64,000 nucleotides of DNA, from contig CM030842.1 in NCBI GenBank assembly GCA_018105865.1, forward strand, positions 10,229,323-10,293,322, written 5' to 3'. Source of the DNA: Metaphire vulgaris (lineage: Eukaryota; Annelida; Clitellata; Crassiclitellata; Megascolecidae). Of the stretch, positions 11,301 to 22,631 are shown piece after piece. The notes beneath the pieces are model-generated. The model was not told the DNA's origin. It worked only from the letters and a program-made list of their open reading frames with translations, and did no database searches. Made by a program: the position numbers and the translations under genes. Positions within the stretch are counted from its first letter, which is position 1; each line of letters starts with the position of its first letter.

Positions 11301-11670
11301 CTCAAAACCTCTTGAATTCGCATCTGTTTGGCCACTTTCCGTCCAAACATTGACAAATGATTGGGGTAGAGACCAATTGGTCAGTTTGGTCCTCGTGTTT
11401 TTTGGTACAAAAGGAAGGAAGGCGTTGAATCAACGGAAAGGCGACTTTGACCGACAGCGCATGGAGTCTTTTGGAACGTAGGAGAACAACGCTTGGCCAA
11501 TTAGTTTTATAGCCAAACAATAATTATGCTGGTCGATTTCCAGTCCAGAATCGCTCTGGCGGAAGGAGACTAGAGCTAGCAAAGATTAATAACGGCCGAC
11601 TGCTGTTGCAAGCAACGATAAAACGTTAGATTGCGCCTGAACACGTTGCTTTCATCGAGGAATCCATTTT
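8307..11670. other. Long non-coding stretch
   Basis: No gene or element recognised. Notable sites are a 23-bp tandem duplication (TTGACTGGACTTGATAAAAC twice, about 9469-9515) and a short hairpin at 10402-10444. Open frames (8275-8784, 9623-10326, 11302-11520) are short and featureless. Confidence 0.5.
10402..10444. repeat. Short inverted repeat
   Basis: CCGATAGGTTCTATA and TATAGAACTTATCGG pair at 14 of 15 positions around a 13-nt A/T-rich loop. It is too short for an ordinary miRNA precursor. Confidence 0.7.
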
Positions 11671-11676
11671 ATTGAC

Positions 11677-11771
11677 ATTTTTCAGTTACAGTTTCAGTTA
11701 CAGTTAACTGATTTGTTATTTTTCAGTTAACTGATATTTCAGTTACAGTTAAAGTTAACTGAAACAACACT
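11677..11771. mobile_element. Solo end of the AACTGTAACTG hAT-like family
   Basis: Read on the minus strand it begins CAGTGTTGTTTCAGTTA and continues with AACTGTAACTG iterations and ATAACAAATCAGTTAAC, matching the left 110 bases of the 3983-5449 element. No opposite end was found, so this is a truncated or rearranged copy. Confidence 0.65.
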
Positions 11772-11841
11772 GGTTTGTGTGTGTTATGTGATCTCGTTTT
11801 TAAACAGTTCTAAACAATCCTCAAAGGAGAAAATATTCAAC

Positions 11842-11911
11842 TCACGTTGCGGACCGGCAAAGGGCTCGCGGACCGGCACCGGTCCGCGGACCACCACTTT
11901 GGGAAGCACTG
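11842..11911. mobile_element. Solo hAT-type terminus with GGACCGG iterations
   Basis: On the minus strand the end reads CAGTGCTTCCCAAAGTGG followed by repeated GGTCCGCGGACCGG. CAGTG-TTCCCAAA is a typical hAT terminus. No partner end was found nearby. Confidence 0.5.
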
Positions 11912-13125
11912 GTCTATTTTATGTGTAGCAATCAAAGTAGATGAGGTCGTTGAGCTTTGCTTGATCCTTTATCCGTAAGGCCGTGGTTTTATTAACTTCT
12001 ACGGTTGTTGAGGGAGCAGTGATGCAGGCTAGATGCGCATTTCGAACCGCTGGATTTTACTTTCAATTTTCTCTACTGTAATGGAGAGACTTGTGATCTT
12101 AATCTTAATAGGGCCTATTACCGTTATATATTATGGATTACATCGGCGGGTCTCATTTGGTGGAATTCATTTTTGGAATTATAATTAAATTTTAAATTTA
12201 ATCTGTTATCGCTCACTCGATTTCCGCTTCAAGCAGTAGTTTGATAGGTGCTGCGGGCCGTTGCTCTCTCTAGATTATTAATTGAATAATTTGTTCCATA
12301 CTAACACCGGCTGGCACTATTCGTCTTGTGCTGAGCCGAAGTACAACGGGACTTTCTTTAATCTCTAAATCTTTCAAATACAATCGCCTCCTGTGCTTTA
12401 CTTTGGCTTCATTATGAAATTAAGACAGTCTTTAGGACAATTTTTCCAGCAATACATTCTTAGTACTATAGAATCTATAGTTTTAACTCACGTCACTTTC
12501 TATTTCTTTTTTCACAGTCTGTCTCGCTGCTTTTCCACTCCCATTCTGACTGATCTCCGAAATTGACCTTGCCCGGTTAACCACTAAACTTCGGCTAAAG
12601 CTATTTCAACTGTAGATTAAGCGCCTGGGAATAAGCAGCTACTACGGTACCCGCTTTCGAAAGCGCTTTTGAAATTCGCGAGACTCATTTGCTTGCTTAC
12701 TACAGTAGTTGAAACTGTTGAAAGGAGGAGACCTAAGCAGACTCTGGGACCGTATGCCACTCGATTCACATACCCCTCAGCGGCGTTTCTCGTCTCGTAC
12801 CAATGTCATACGACGCGCAGAAATATCAGGTCCCGGTTGTAGTTACTTCTCGGGGTCTCTGCAAATTTCTTGGTAGCTTTGGCTCAGTTCCGGTCAGTTA
12901 AGTTCCTACAGACGAAAATGAATGTCTCTAGCGAGAGTGCTTCGCGGTTGGGGCGATGGCTGAGCAAAGTTCTCCGCATTTACAGAGCCACTTCTTCGGT
13001 TTCGAGTCCTCGGATGCAATGAACGAAGTCGACTCGTGATCTTATAAAGTGTTTTCGTTGCAGGCGAGGGAGACGCCGTAATGACGATACAGCCTTTTCA
13101 GTCGCATCACTTCAACCAACTCTCG
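11912..13125. other. No gene recognised
   Basis: Mixed-composition sequence. Around 12957-13009 there is an A-box-like TGGCTGAGCAA and a B-box-like GTTTCGAGTCC spaced like a Pol III internal promoter, possibly a degenerate tRNA-derived SINE. Nothing else was seen. Confidence 0.4.
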
Positions 13126-13131
13126 CCTCTT

Positions 13132-13320
13132 CCTTCTTCTTCTTCTTCTTCTTCTTCTTCTTCTTCTTCTTCTTCTTCTTCTTCTTCTTCTTCTTCTGCC
13201 TCTTTCTTCTTCTTCTTCTTCTTCTTCTTCTTCTTCTTCTTCTTCTTCTTCTTCTTCTTCTCTCCTCTGCCTCTTCTTCCTCTTGCTCGTCTTCTTCTTC
13301 TTCTTCCTCTTCTTCTTCTC
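13132..13320. repeat. (TTC)n microsatellite
   Basis: Nearly pure TTC repeats at 13132-13196 and 13205-13262, followed by interrupted TTC/CTC to about 13320. Long open frames on both strands here are artefacts of the repeat. Confidence 0.98.
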
Positions 13321-14022
13321 CATCCTCCTCCTCTTTCTATTCCTCTCATTCTAGCTCCTCTTCTTTATTATATTCGTCGACTTTGTAGACGCCTTTACCT
13401 GGCCATGCATAATTCATCGGGCGATGGCGATTATGACGCCTGACGTCGACGAACGTCAGTCTCGGCAGTGAGTTAAGTCTCCGTACGGCTTATTCAGTCG
13501 CCTCCTTCCATTTTGCAGGCATGCTTCATCAGCTCTTCGACACTCCATGGCGACGAATAGAAAAACAAAGCAGAATATGGACTAAGTACGCCGGCGATAA
13601 TAGCCTAATTGAATTTCAAAATTAGCACCAGGAGGCAATTAGCCCAAAACAAGTGACACATGTAGATATTATTGATTGTTTTCAAATTTTAAAGTCGTCG
13701 CTTTCTTCGTGGAGTTTGCTCGCTGTTTGACGCCCATTCTGGTTCCTTTCGGAGAATTTAATTATTTAATAAGCAATAAGCTTTCCGTTTCAAATTTTCA
13801 AGTTTTAAAAACTCTGTTTATGAACTTTGTTAAGTTAATTAAATCACAATTTTGTCAATAATTAATAATAAATGCAATTCAGCTAAGCTAATGTGATATA
13901 CCGTTGATATGTTTTTTAGTTGATTGACTCAAATGGCAAAACGACAAAAGGAGTTTTTAAAATTAAATTCTAAAACTTTCTGCTGAAAATGAAGTGGTTT
14001 GAGCCGATTCAATTCAATATAA

Positions 14023-14550
14023 GGAGCTGTCCATTAATTTCGTCAACAATTTTTGGGCATTTTTGACCACTCCCCATGTCAACAACTGTCAAACTTTCAG
14101 TGACCCCATATAATTATGTCAAAAACTTGTGATCTCCTCCCCCAAAGATCAGTGATGGGTTCCGCTAAAAAGTTTAGAAGGTTATTATTTTTGCAGTAAA
14201 GTAAGTAAAGGTTTTCACCCGTAGGCTCACGCCCATAGGGTCCCTGAAAGATCAGTGATGGGTTGGCTAAAAAGTTTAGAAGGTTATTATTTTTGCCATT
14301 GCTACTCATTTTTTGTTTTCTAGCGATTAAGGCTGAGTCGACCTTGTCCATCAAGTGTCAAAGTGTGGCGGTTATTGCTTTGTTTGCTTGTCGAAGTTTT
14401 TCCGTTGCAATAAATAGTATTCTATGAAATTTCCTATTTTTTGATTGTTTGTAAAAATGAAATTGTTCACCCCTCCTCCCTGCAGTCAACAACTGTCAAA
14501 CTTTTCGAACCCTCTCCCCTATTTTGTTGGCGTAATTAATGGACATCCCC
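14023..14550. mobile_element. TIR element, GGRGCTGTCCATTAATT family, copy 2
   Basis: The ends are GGAGCTGTCCATTAATT and GTAATTAATGGACATCCCC; the same inner GTCAACAATTTTTGGGCA follows as in the 7898 copy. It contains an internal direct duplication: AGATCAGTGATGGGTT then CTAAAAAGTTTAGAAGG at 14147-14196 and 14250-14296. It is about 120 bp longer than copy 1 because of this. Non-coding. Confidence 0.7.
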
Positions 14551-16060
<1,510 letters not shown>

Positions 16061-16179
16061 GGATATAAAAAGATATCCGGAGACAAGTGGGCCAGAGATG
16101 GCCAGAGATGTCCTACGACTTCTGAGAACCTACAAACTTGATGACAGAAGGGATTTGTATATATAATAAAACACTCTAC

Positions 16180-16183
<4 letters not shown>
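16061..16183. repeat. Dispersed repeat R1, copy 1
   Basis: Matches 17188-17294 over its length (AGACAAGTGGGCC, then GATGTCC, then ACGACTTCTGAGAACC, ending in TAATAAAAC then CTCTACGA). This copy has an extra tandem GGCCAGAGATG. It runs directly into a CT microsatellite. Confidence 0.85.

Positions 16184-16186
<3 letters not shown>

Positions 16187-16268
<82 letters not shown>
16187..16268. repeat. (CT)n microsatellite
   Basis: About 80 bases of pure CT dinucleotide directly after repeat R1 copy 1. Confidence 0.98.
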
Positions 16269-16272
<4 letters not shown>

Positions 16273-16589
16273 GGCTGTCCAGTTCTCCGCTCATCTGTTT
16301 CGCATCAGTCCACACATCCATGACTCCATGTCTCGCTTAGCATGATTCATTTTTATGTTTTTAATAGTTGGTTTGTGTTTTCGGATGAATGATCTCATTT
16401 TTGATCGTCCGTTCCGTTAGTGCAGTGCTTCTTTGTGACGGTACGAACCGGTCGGCGTACCGGAAACCCTAAAACTAGTTTATATTGGTCTCGCATCATT
16501 GGGTTCAAAAGTGAAAACGTTACGTTTTTAACTGTGCCGTTTGCTGTCTCTCTCTTTCCATTTGATTTTTGTACATTTTATTTTTACAT

Positions 16590-17090
16590 GCGAACCAAAC
16601 GCGGCCGTATCGGCTTCTGTTTCATAAGCTTACGCGTGTCTTTATTTCGCGCTTGCGGCAGCCAAAGAAAGCAAGCAGGCAAACACAAATAAAAACCGAA
16701 ACAATCAGGAAACAGCACAATGCAAACAGAACTATTAACTACAGAGACATAAAGAAGAGACATAAAGAAAAGACAGAAAATTTTACCCAGGCATAACTTT
16801 TAACTTATATGTATTTCGGCACATATACTCAATATCTCATACTAAGAAAACATTGAGTGGCTCTACAAATTAACCAGAAATTTAGCATACCGATTACTAA
16901 TGAGCATGGCAACAGGATCAATTATTTTTAAAATAGTTCGTATCTCAGTGACATTTCACTAAGAGCGCTTGCCAAAAATCTTATACAAATACTTATTTAA
17001 GCAGTTATTTAGTGAGTTCATGATAGTTTTGCCCAGTGCGGTTACCTCATTAGCATACAGTACATAGCATACTATTTGATCGCCGCATGG
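16590..17090 (-). pseudogene. LINE 3' end fragment, minus strand
   Basis: The segment 16870-17060 matches the C-terminal coding and UTR part of the minus-strand LINE at 1894-2690 (shared words AGAAATTTAGCATACCGATT and ATAGTTCGTAT). 16600-16800 has the same A-rich UTR character. It is too short and too diverged to carry an ORF. Confidence 0.6.
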
Positions 17091-17187
17091 AATATTATAA
17101 TTATGAGCGCCTATAATACTACATACTATTATTGTGTATCAGAAAATATTTATTCCCAAAACGGCACTGGTGTTAGGTATTATGCAT

Positions 17188-17294
17188 GGATGTAAAAAGA
17201 TACCCGGAGACAAGTGGGCCAAAGATGTCCAACGACTTCTGAGAACCTACAAACTTGATGACAGAAGAGATTTGTAATAAAACGCTCTACGAGA
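17188..17294. repeat. Dispersed repeat R1, copy 2
   Basis: Second copy of the 16061-16183 repeat, same orientation. In one + frame it reads IPGDKWAKDVQRLLRTYKLD before a stop and TAATAAAAC, so it may be the 3' tail of an unidentified retroelement ORF. Confidence 0.75.
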
Positions 17295-18054
17295 TTTTAG
17301 CGATTCCCAAATAAAATGGCGACGAGCTTTAATTTTGCTCGTTTGGACTGAGCGAAAGAAGCGCAAAATGTGTGAAAATGTGTCTATGAGATGTTTACAT
17401 TTGAGTTTTATGGTGTAGTTTTCCATAACGTTTCATTCTCTGCACATGTCTCCCTACGGCCGTGCACGATAGAGGCTTACATGTGAATTGCTTGCAATAC
17501 AGCGGATGTCTGCTATTTTAGGCGGCTTTGTGGCCAGTTAATATTGTTTCACGGTTTTGAATCTACCCCCAAGAAAGTGCGTTACGACCATAGACTGATG
17601 TGCAATGAATTATTCACGTGCAGCTGCTCTTGTACGAAGCACACAGAGTGACGGAAAATTAGTAGAAAAAGAAGAGAGAGTTAAATATTTCAGAAGAAAT
17701 GATGTATGAGGCATAAATCTCAGCTAGACAAAACATTGAGTTGAACACGGAGACTGAAAGACGGAATCTTGCTCACGTTCATTCGATTATTCAGTCTTAA
17801 CCGAAAAGTCGACACGCAGCACCTGCACGTACCATCGCAAGAGTCAAGATTGCACTGGTTCTCCCGTTGAATGCCAATGACGATGCTGTAGGGCCTACTA
17901 TGTTCGCATCATTCCGTCGCTAAATATTTCCAGTTATTTCGATTCGGAAGTTCACATTAAATTTGCCTGGGACTGCCTTCTCTTCTTTCGAGAAATAGCC
18001 TAATTATAACATATCTAGTCTACTGTATATGATTCCGGAAACGTCTGAAATAAT
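17295..18054. other. No gene recognised
   Basis: No coding, repeat or regulatory signature that I can support. Confidence 0.5.
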
Positions 18055-18082
18055 CCTAATAATGATTGAAACTGCATGCATG

Positions 18083-18175
18083 GCAGTGGCGGCTCTAGGA
18101 TTTGGCAAGTCGTTGGGGGCAACTGTAATCATGCCAACCATTTTTGTTTAAATGTCATTAAGTATAAGGTCCCAA
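18083..18175. mobile_element. Truncated MITE of the 34046-34228 family
   Basis: Starts CAGTGGCGGCTC then GGATTTGGCAAGT, the reverse complement of the right half of the 34046 element, and breaks off in its middle (GTATAAGGTCCCAAC). The 19-mer ctaataatgattgaaactg flanks it as a direct repeat at 18056-18074 and 18176-18194. Confidence 0.7.
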
Positions 18176-18194
18176 CTAATAATGATTGAAACTG

Positions 18195-20079
18195 TGGATG
18201 CCACTGATGGTGGTAACGATAATGAAAAATAACGATAATGATGATAATGATATGTACAGGGTGGCGCAATAGAACCGGTACCACACTGTTTCATTGTAAC
18301 TATTTTCACAAATTTTGAGTCAAAATGCATGAAATTTCTTGTAGGCCTACATCTGCAGTATTATATCCTGAATGCAGCCATTTAAGTTCTTCGTTAAAAT
18401 TTCAAAGTTCAGCGGCGTCACCTAGAGAAATCCAGGTTAGTTGTAGAACGCGTTAATCAAAACATGAATTCTTACGTTTGATTGCTAAAATTAGTAACTG
18501 GTCCATAAGTGAAAGAAATGCCAATCTGTCGTGCAATTTCACATTGACTTTTGTGTGCCCGTGGCTTGTCTTCCCGGATTCAAGTAACCATCTTAAATAT
18601 GAATATTTATACAAAGCACTCTCGTGATTAAACAAACAGGATTTTCAGTGATCATAAAGGGCCTGCATTGGTGAGTGGGGTCACTGGGGTGGGAGTGTGT
18701 GTATGGGTGATGGTTGCGGTGAAGTGGGTTTAACTGTATGCTGGTATGTAGGCCTATAAGTTACATGTGTGAAGACCACGCTTTTTAATACATGCGCCTA
18801 TATATAGCACGTACACAGACGCATATATGCATATGTATACATGTTATATATATATATATATATATATAATACATGCATTATATATGTATATATATAATGC
18901 ATGCATTGTTCTGAAGGCAATCATAGAGTAGGTAGGGGTCGCTCGTCGTCGTCGTCGTCGTCGTCGGCAGCCGTCATGTCCTTCAATTGAATTCCGTTTC
19001 CGCTTCTGTCGAGTGAAATGGCGGAGTCAACCGGACACGCTGTCTGCCGGTAATAGAGATTGCATTTCCCGCTGAAGGGGCTGGTGGGGACGAAGGGGCC
19101 GAGGGGGAGAAGCGCCTAAGTGGATGGGTTTGGTGCTGCTATGAATGGACCGCCAGTGACAGAGGCAGATGGAACAGTGACGAGAAGGTGAAATGTGAAC
19201 CGAGCTGAAGATCTGAAATAGAGAAATTATCACGATTCAAAGGAAGAAAAGAGCGAACACAAAGAGACGAGGCGTCATGTTGAAGTCAAAATTATTGATT
19301 GTAAGAACCCTAATCGACGCTGCGTGCGCTTATCGAGTTGTGTTATAGAGTGATATAATTCAGTCTGCTCTTATTAGATCCATTTTAAAAGCGCCTTGCT
19401 TGCATCACTCCAAGAACACAGAGAATCTCTTGAAAGCAGTGATTTGGCTGAAATTCTCCAAGATTCCACATATTCAGACATCAAAGTTTCGAAACTTAAT
19501 GAGATTCTAGAATTATGGCAGAAATGTGTCCTTATATTGAAATTTCTCTTGATGAACTTTAAAAGCGTGAGCCCACAATATGGGAGTTATACGTAGATTA
19601 TGAAAGATTTGTCAAAATTATCATGAACATAGCCAACCAGCAGCAAGAACTTACATTTGTCTTACTGAAACTTCTACTGTATACGTTTGTTTTTGCTACA
19701 GCACAGCTTACGTGTATCTGCCTTTGTTCGAAACTTACAGCGGCAGCGTCACAAGACTGAAAACGTTGAATCAAAACCTGTGCTTGCTTTGGTTCGACGT
19801 TCGACATAAGAGCCAAAAAACATAAGAACCCTAATCACGCTGTTGAAATACGCAACCGCTAATCCTTTATCGCTGTAGAGCTATTTAAGCCTAAAATCAA
19901 TAATATGACGGCCTTTCTTTTCTTCTGACGTCGAATATTCACGAGAGAAGCTTCTTTATCGTCGGCAAATGCTTAACAGACGATAAAGGAAAGGCAGTCG
20001 TGAATTCGCCTCCTCCGAAATAGCAATCGCTTCGTGATGATTGACTGCTGTCAGTGAGGTCTTTCTCTTTTTCCGTGCG
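18195..20079. other. No gene recognised; simple repeats only
   Basis: Contains (TA)n around 18845-18905 with ATGCAT words, and a (GTC)n run at about 18940-18966. Short open frames (18453-18635, 19396-19596, 19598-19816) have no recognisable family. Confidence 0.5.
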
Positions 20080-21259
20080 ATTGCTACCAGAGATGCGCGG
20101 ATCGCGGATAGATCCGCAGGCGGAGTCAGGTCCGCAAGGATTTAATGGATCCGCGGACCTTGGCGGACCCAAGTATCAAATAGCCGGCGGACGCGGATTA
20201 TCCGCTGATCCTGGCAACTGGCAACACGCACACACAGACACAAATAAATACACATGGTGCATTGCTATTTGCTACATTTTCAAATTACCTCCCTGAATTT
20301 TATGGCTATGGCATGGTTTCCGATGACCACAGCGGCAATTACCGCTTTGATCAACAGAAACGCTAAGTTAGGAAGTTAACATCAGAGATCAGATTCACTC
20401 ACGGTAGACAGCTTCCTACAAGTTCAAAGTCCAGACAACCCGCATCGGATTCCATTTCATTTAATCCCCAGCGCCGGCTTTATAGGAAAGCCATGAGGAA
20501 CATTGACTAGAATGAATGGGTGAGACCTTTAAAGTGAGTGCAAACGATTTCAATTTTGATTTAAAGAAGATTTCAATTGAGAACATTTCAATAGTGATAG
20601 CGACTCTAATTCTCTTTCAGTGCCAGTAGATTTCGTCAAAGCCCATTGAGTAAACAACAAAGGGGATTACATCGGGGGTTTCATTTCATCAGGTTTACCA
20701 GGAGAGACAAGGTCCGGGGGGATTATTTCCAGGGTGAGAATGTCCGTTCCCCTTTGAAGAGGTAGGCGCCCTATTGGGGAATTTGGAGCGTCTTGGTTAT
20801 GAAGTAACCAATTTATTGCCTAAATTTGCTTTGTACTGGTCGAGATGTGCAATATACATTTTTCATATATTAACGTACATATCAACTCTCGAGACATTCA
20901 TTCATAGTTTACGTTCTTCACAGTGCATTTCTAGCTAACCGTCTAGGCTACTTTTTAAATGTAGCTTAGGCCTACTACTGTTCGCGTCGTTGCTATTCGT
21001 TGTTATACAATGTCGACCAAAAACGATTCCGATAAAATTATGGAAAGATTAAGGTTGGATAACTGAGCGGATGCTCTCCGACCAGACTTAAGTTAAAATC
21101 TGATGTGTACAGAAGCCTTACGCTAATTTTTTTATAAAGACAAGGAGGCATATCAGGGCTATGTCGCCTATGTGAGATGCAAAGTGCCGTTGTACGGAAA
21201 AATAATAAAGCAGACTAGTCTTGTTTCAAGACTTTTGCAGGTCAGTAATTTACAAAACC

Positions 21260-21261
<2 letters not shown>

Positions 21262-21299
<38 letters not shown>
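21262..21299. repeat. (ATT)n microsatellite
   Basis: Uninterrupted ATT repeat inside the split hAT-like element, about 40 bp before the LTR element. Confidence 0.95.
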
Positions 21300-21609
21300 G
21301 TCAATTTGTATAGCGCTATGTGCCTGGCGAAGGTATAGTAATGTGGAGAAATCATATAATAATTAAGTACAATTAAATCTAGGGCCAAAAAAGGGCATTA
21401 ATAATTAATAAGTAGCCAGACTATAGATAGGTAGCAAGAGCGCATGAATATTAATGATAAGGTAGCCTGGAGTCCGATAGTATGATGTGAGGCTAGTGGG
21501 TGGCCCGAGCGGTAGTAAGGCATCGAAGCAGTGTACGATGAATGAGGCTCGGCCTTATGGGAGAGGTGGTAGTAGATGACTGAGAGCCTATCCAGCCAGT
21601 CCGAAACAG

Positions 21610-21617
21610 TATAAATA
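21610..21617 (+). promoter_or_regulatory. Putative TATA box of the 5' LTR
   Basis: TATAAATA, about 270 bp into the LTR. The same box is at 28231-28238 in the 3' LTR. It probably drives genomic RNA synthesis, with the U3/R boundary a few tens of bases downstream; the boundary itself cannot be placed from sequence alone. Confidence 0.55.
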
Positions 21618-21700
21618 GCGACCCTTTCTCAGATCGTGACCGATTGCCGAGGCGGCGTGTGTTGGAAAGGGATAGAAGGTAAGATTCCCTTTGAGATCCC

Positions 21701-22153
21701 GGTACCAGGTGGTACCGAAGGCCGATAGTAGAGGCGTATAGGTAGTAAGTCCCCCTTGAGATCCCGGTACCAGGCAGTACCGAAGGAGGAAGGGAAGGAA
21801 GGATCCCGGTACCAGGCGGTACCGACGAAGGCGGAAGGCAGGATTCCGGTACCAAGCGGTACCGAAGACGACGGAAGGCAGGAGCGGTGACAGGTAGTAA
21901 CCGCTGTGAGAGTAGAAGGTGCCAGGTGGTACCTGACATTGAAGTTAGGAGGTACCAAGCGGTACCCGCCCCTGAGATAAAGGAGAGACGGTACCGGCGG
22001 TGGTGACTGCGAGAGAAGGGGAAGAGGCGTTAGCGGTACACGGTAGAGGATAGTCAGAGCAGCGGTACCGGCTGAGAAGGTAGAGGTACCAGCGGTACCG
22101 GCTGACGAAAGGAGAGGTACCAGTTGTATCAGTCGAAGCAAGGAGACGGTACC
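21701..22153. repeat. GGTACC palindrome array inside the LTR
   Basis: About 16 GGTACC sites in ~450 bp, many paired as imperfect inverted units of the form CCGGTACCA-G-GGTACCG. The array is conserved in the 3' LTR at 28322-28772. Confidence 0.9.
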
Positions 22154-22429
22154 AACCGTGAAAGCAGAGAAGTCATTAGCAAGAGTTATAGGCTAGCAAT
22201 AGCTAGAGAAGGAAGGAAAGTATCAGTAAAAGGAGATACAAGGTATCTGAGAGCAGGAACGAGGGAAGAAAGGACTGAGAACTGAGAACTGATAAACCCT
22301 AGAGCCAAAAAGCCTAGGTCGAGCGCCACGAGCCTAGAGAGCTAATAATAGACAGATAATTGATAAACACTGTGCACGAAGCCGGGTGAGGTCATCTGGT
22401 AAAGTCATAGCCTGGTTTCGCCACAGATT

Positions 22430-22447
22430 TGGTACAGCAGAAGTGGG
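22430..22447 (+). other. Putative primer binding site
   Basis: TGGTACAGCAGAAGTGGG begins four bases after the 5' LTR. TGG is the expected complement of a tRNA CCA end, and the position is right for minus-strand priming. I cannot assign the tRNA. Confidence 0.45.
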
Positions 22448-22625
22448 GTCAGATCAGTTCAAGTGGGGTCAGATCAGTTCAAGTAGGGGTAGGCTGCATA
22501 AGGGGAAAAGCGCACTAAGTGGAGTAAGGGTAGGCTGTATAAGGGTAAAGCGCACTGAGTGCAGTAAGAAAAGGCTTTGAAGGGTAAATCACACCAAGTA
22601 GAGTAAGGTAAAGTTTTGGAAAGGA
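22438..22625 (+). repeat. Tandem repeats in the retrotransposon leader
   Basis: AAGTGGGGTCAGATCAGTTC occurs twice in tandem (about 22440-22480). It is followed by about three diverged copies of a ~40-bp unit containing GTAGGCTG-ATAAGGG-AAAGCGCACT. They lie between the primer site and the gag-pol start. Confidence 0.8.
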
Positions 22626-22631
22626 GTATAG

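Larger units (their letters stand above)
21342..22425 (+). repeat. 5' LTR
   Basis: Bounded by TG and CA. It contains a TATA box (21610-21617) and a dense array of GGTACC palindromes (21701-22153). The long minus-strand open frames over it are by-products of this array. Confidence 0.95.

Noticed and set aside
12957..13009. tRNA gene
   Set aside because: Box-like motifs are present but the cloverleaf does not form; left as a possible SINE trace only.
13042..13443. Open frames of 80-120 codons on both strands over the TTC tract
   Set aside because: Pure consequences of a trinucleotide microsatellite (poly-Ser, poly-Phe, poly-Glu, poly-Arg).
21493..22141. Long minus-strand open frames over the 5' LTR (148 and 170 codons), repeated over the 3' LTR at 28209-28760
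   Set aside because: They arise from the GGTACC palindrome array, are repetitive (GTAWYRD/PPGTGI), overlap each other in different frames, and differ between LTRs because of the 1-bp indels.
21701..22153. CRISPR-like array
   Set aside because: Units are short, palindromic, irregularly spaced and lie in an LTR; there are no uniform repeats and spacers, and the context is eukaryotic.
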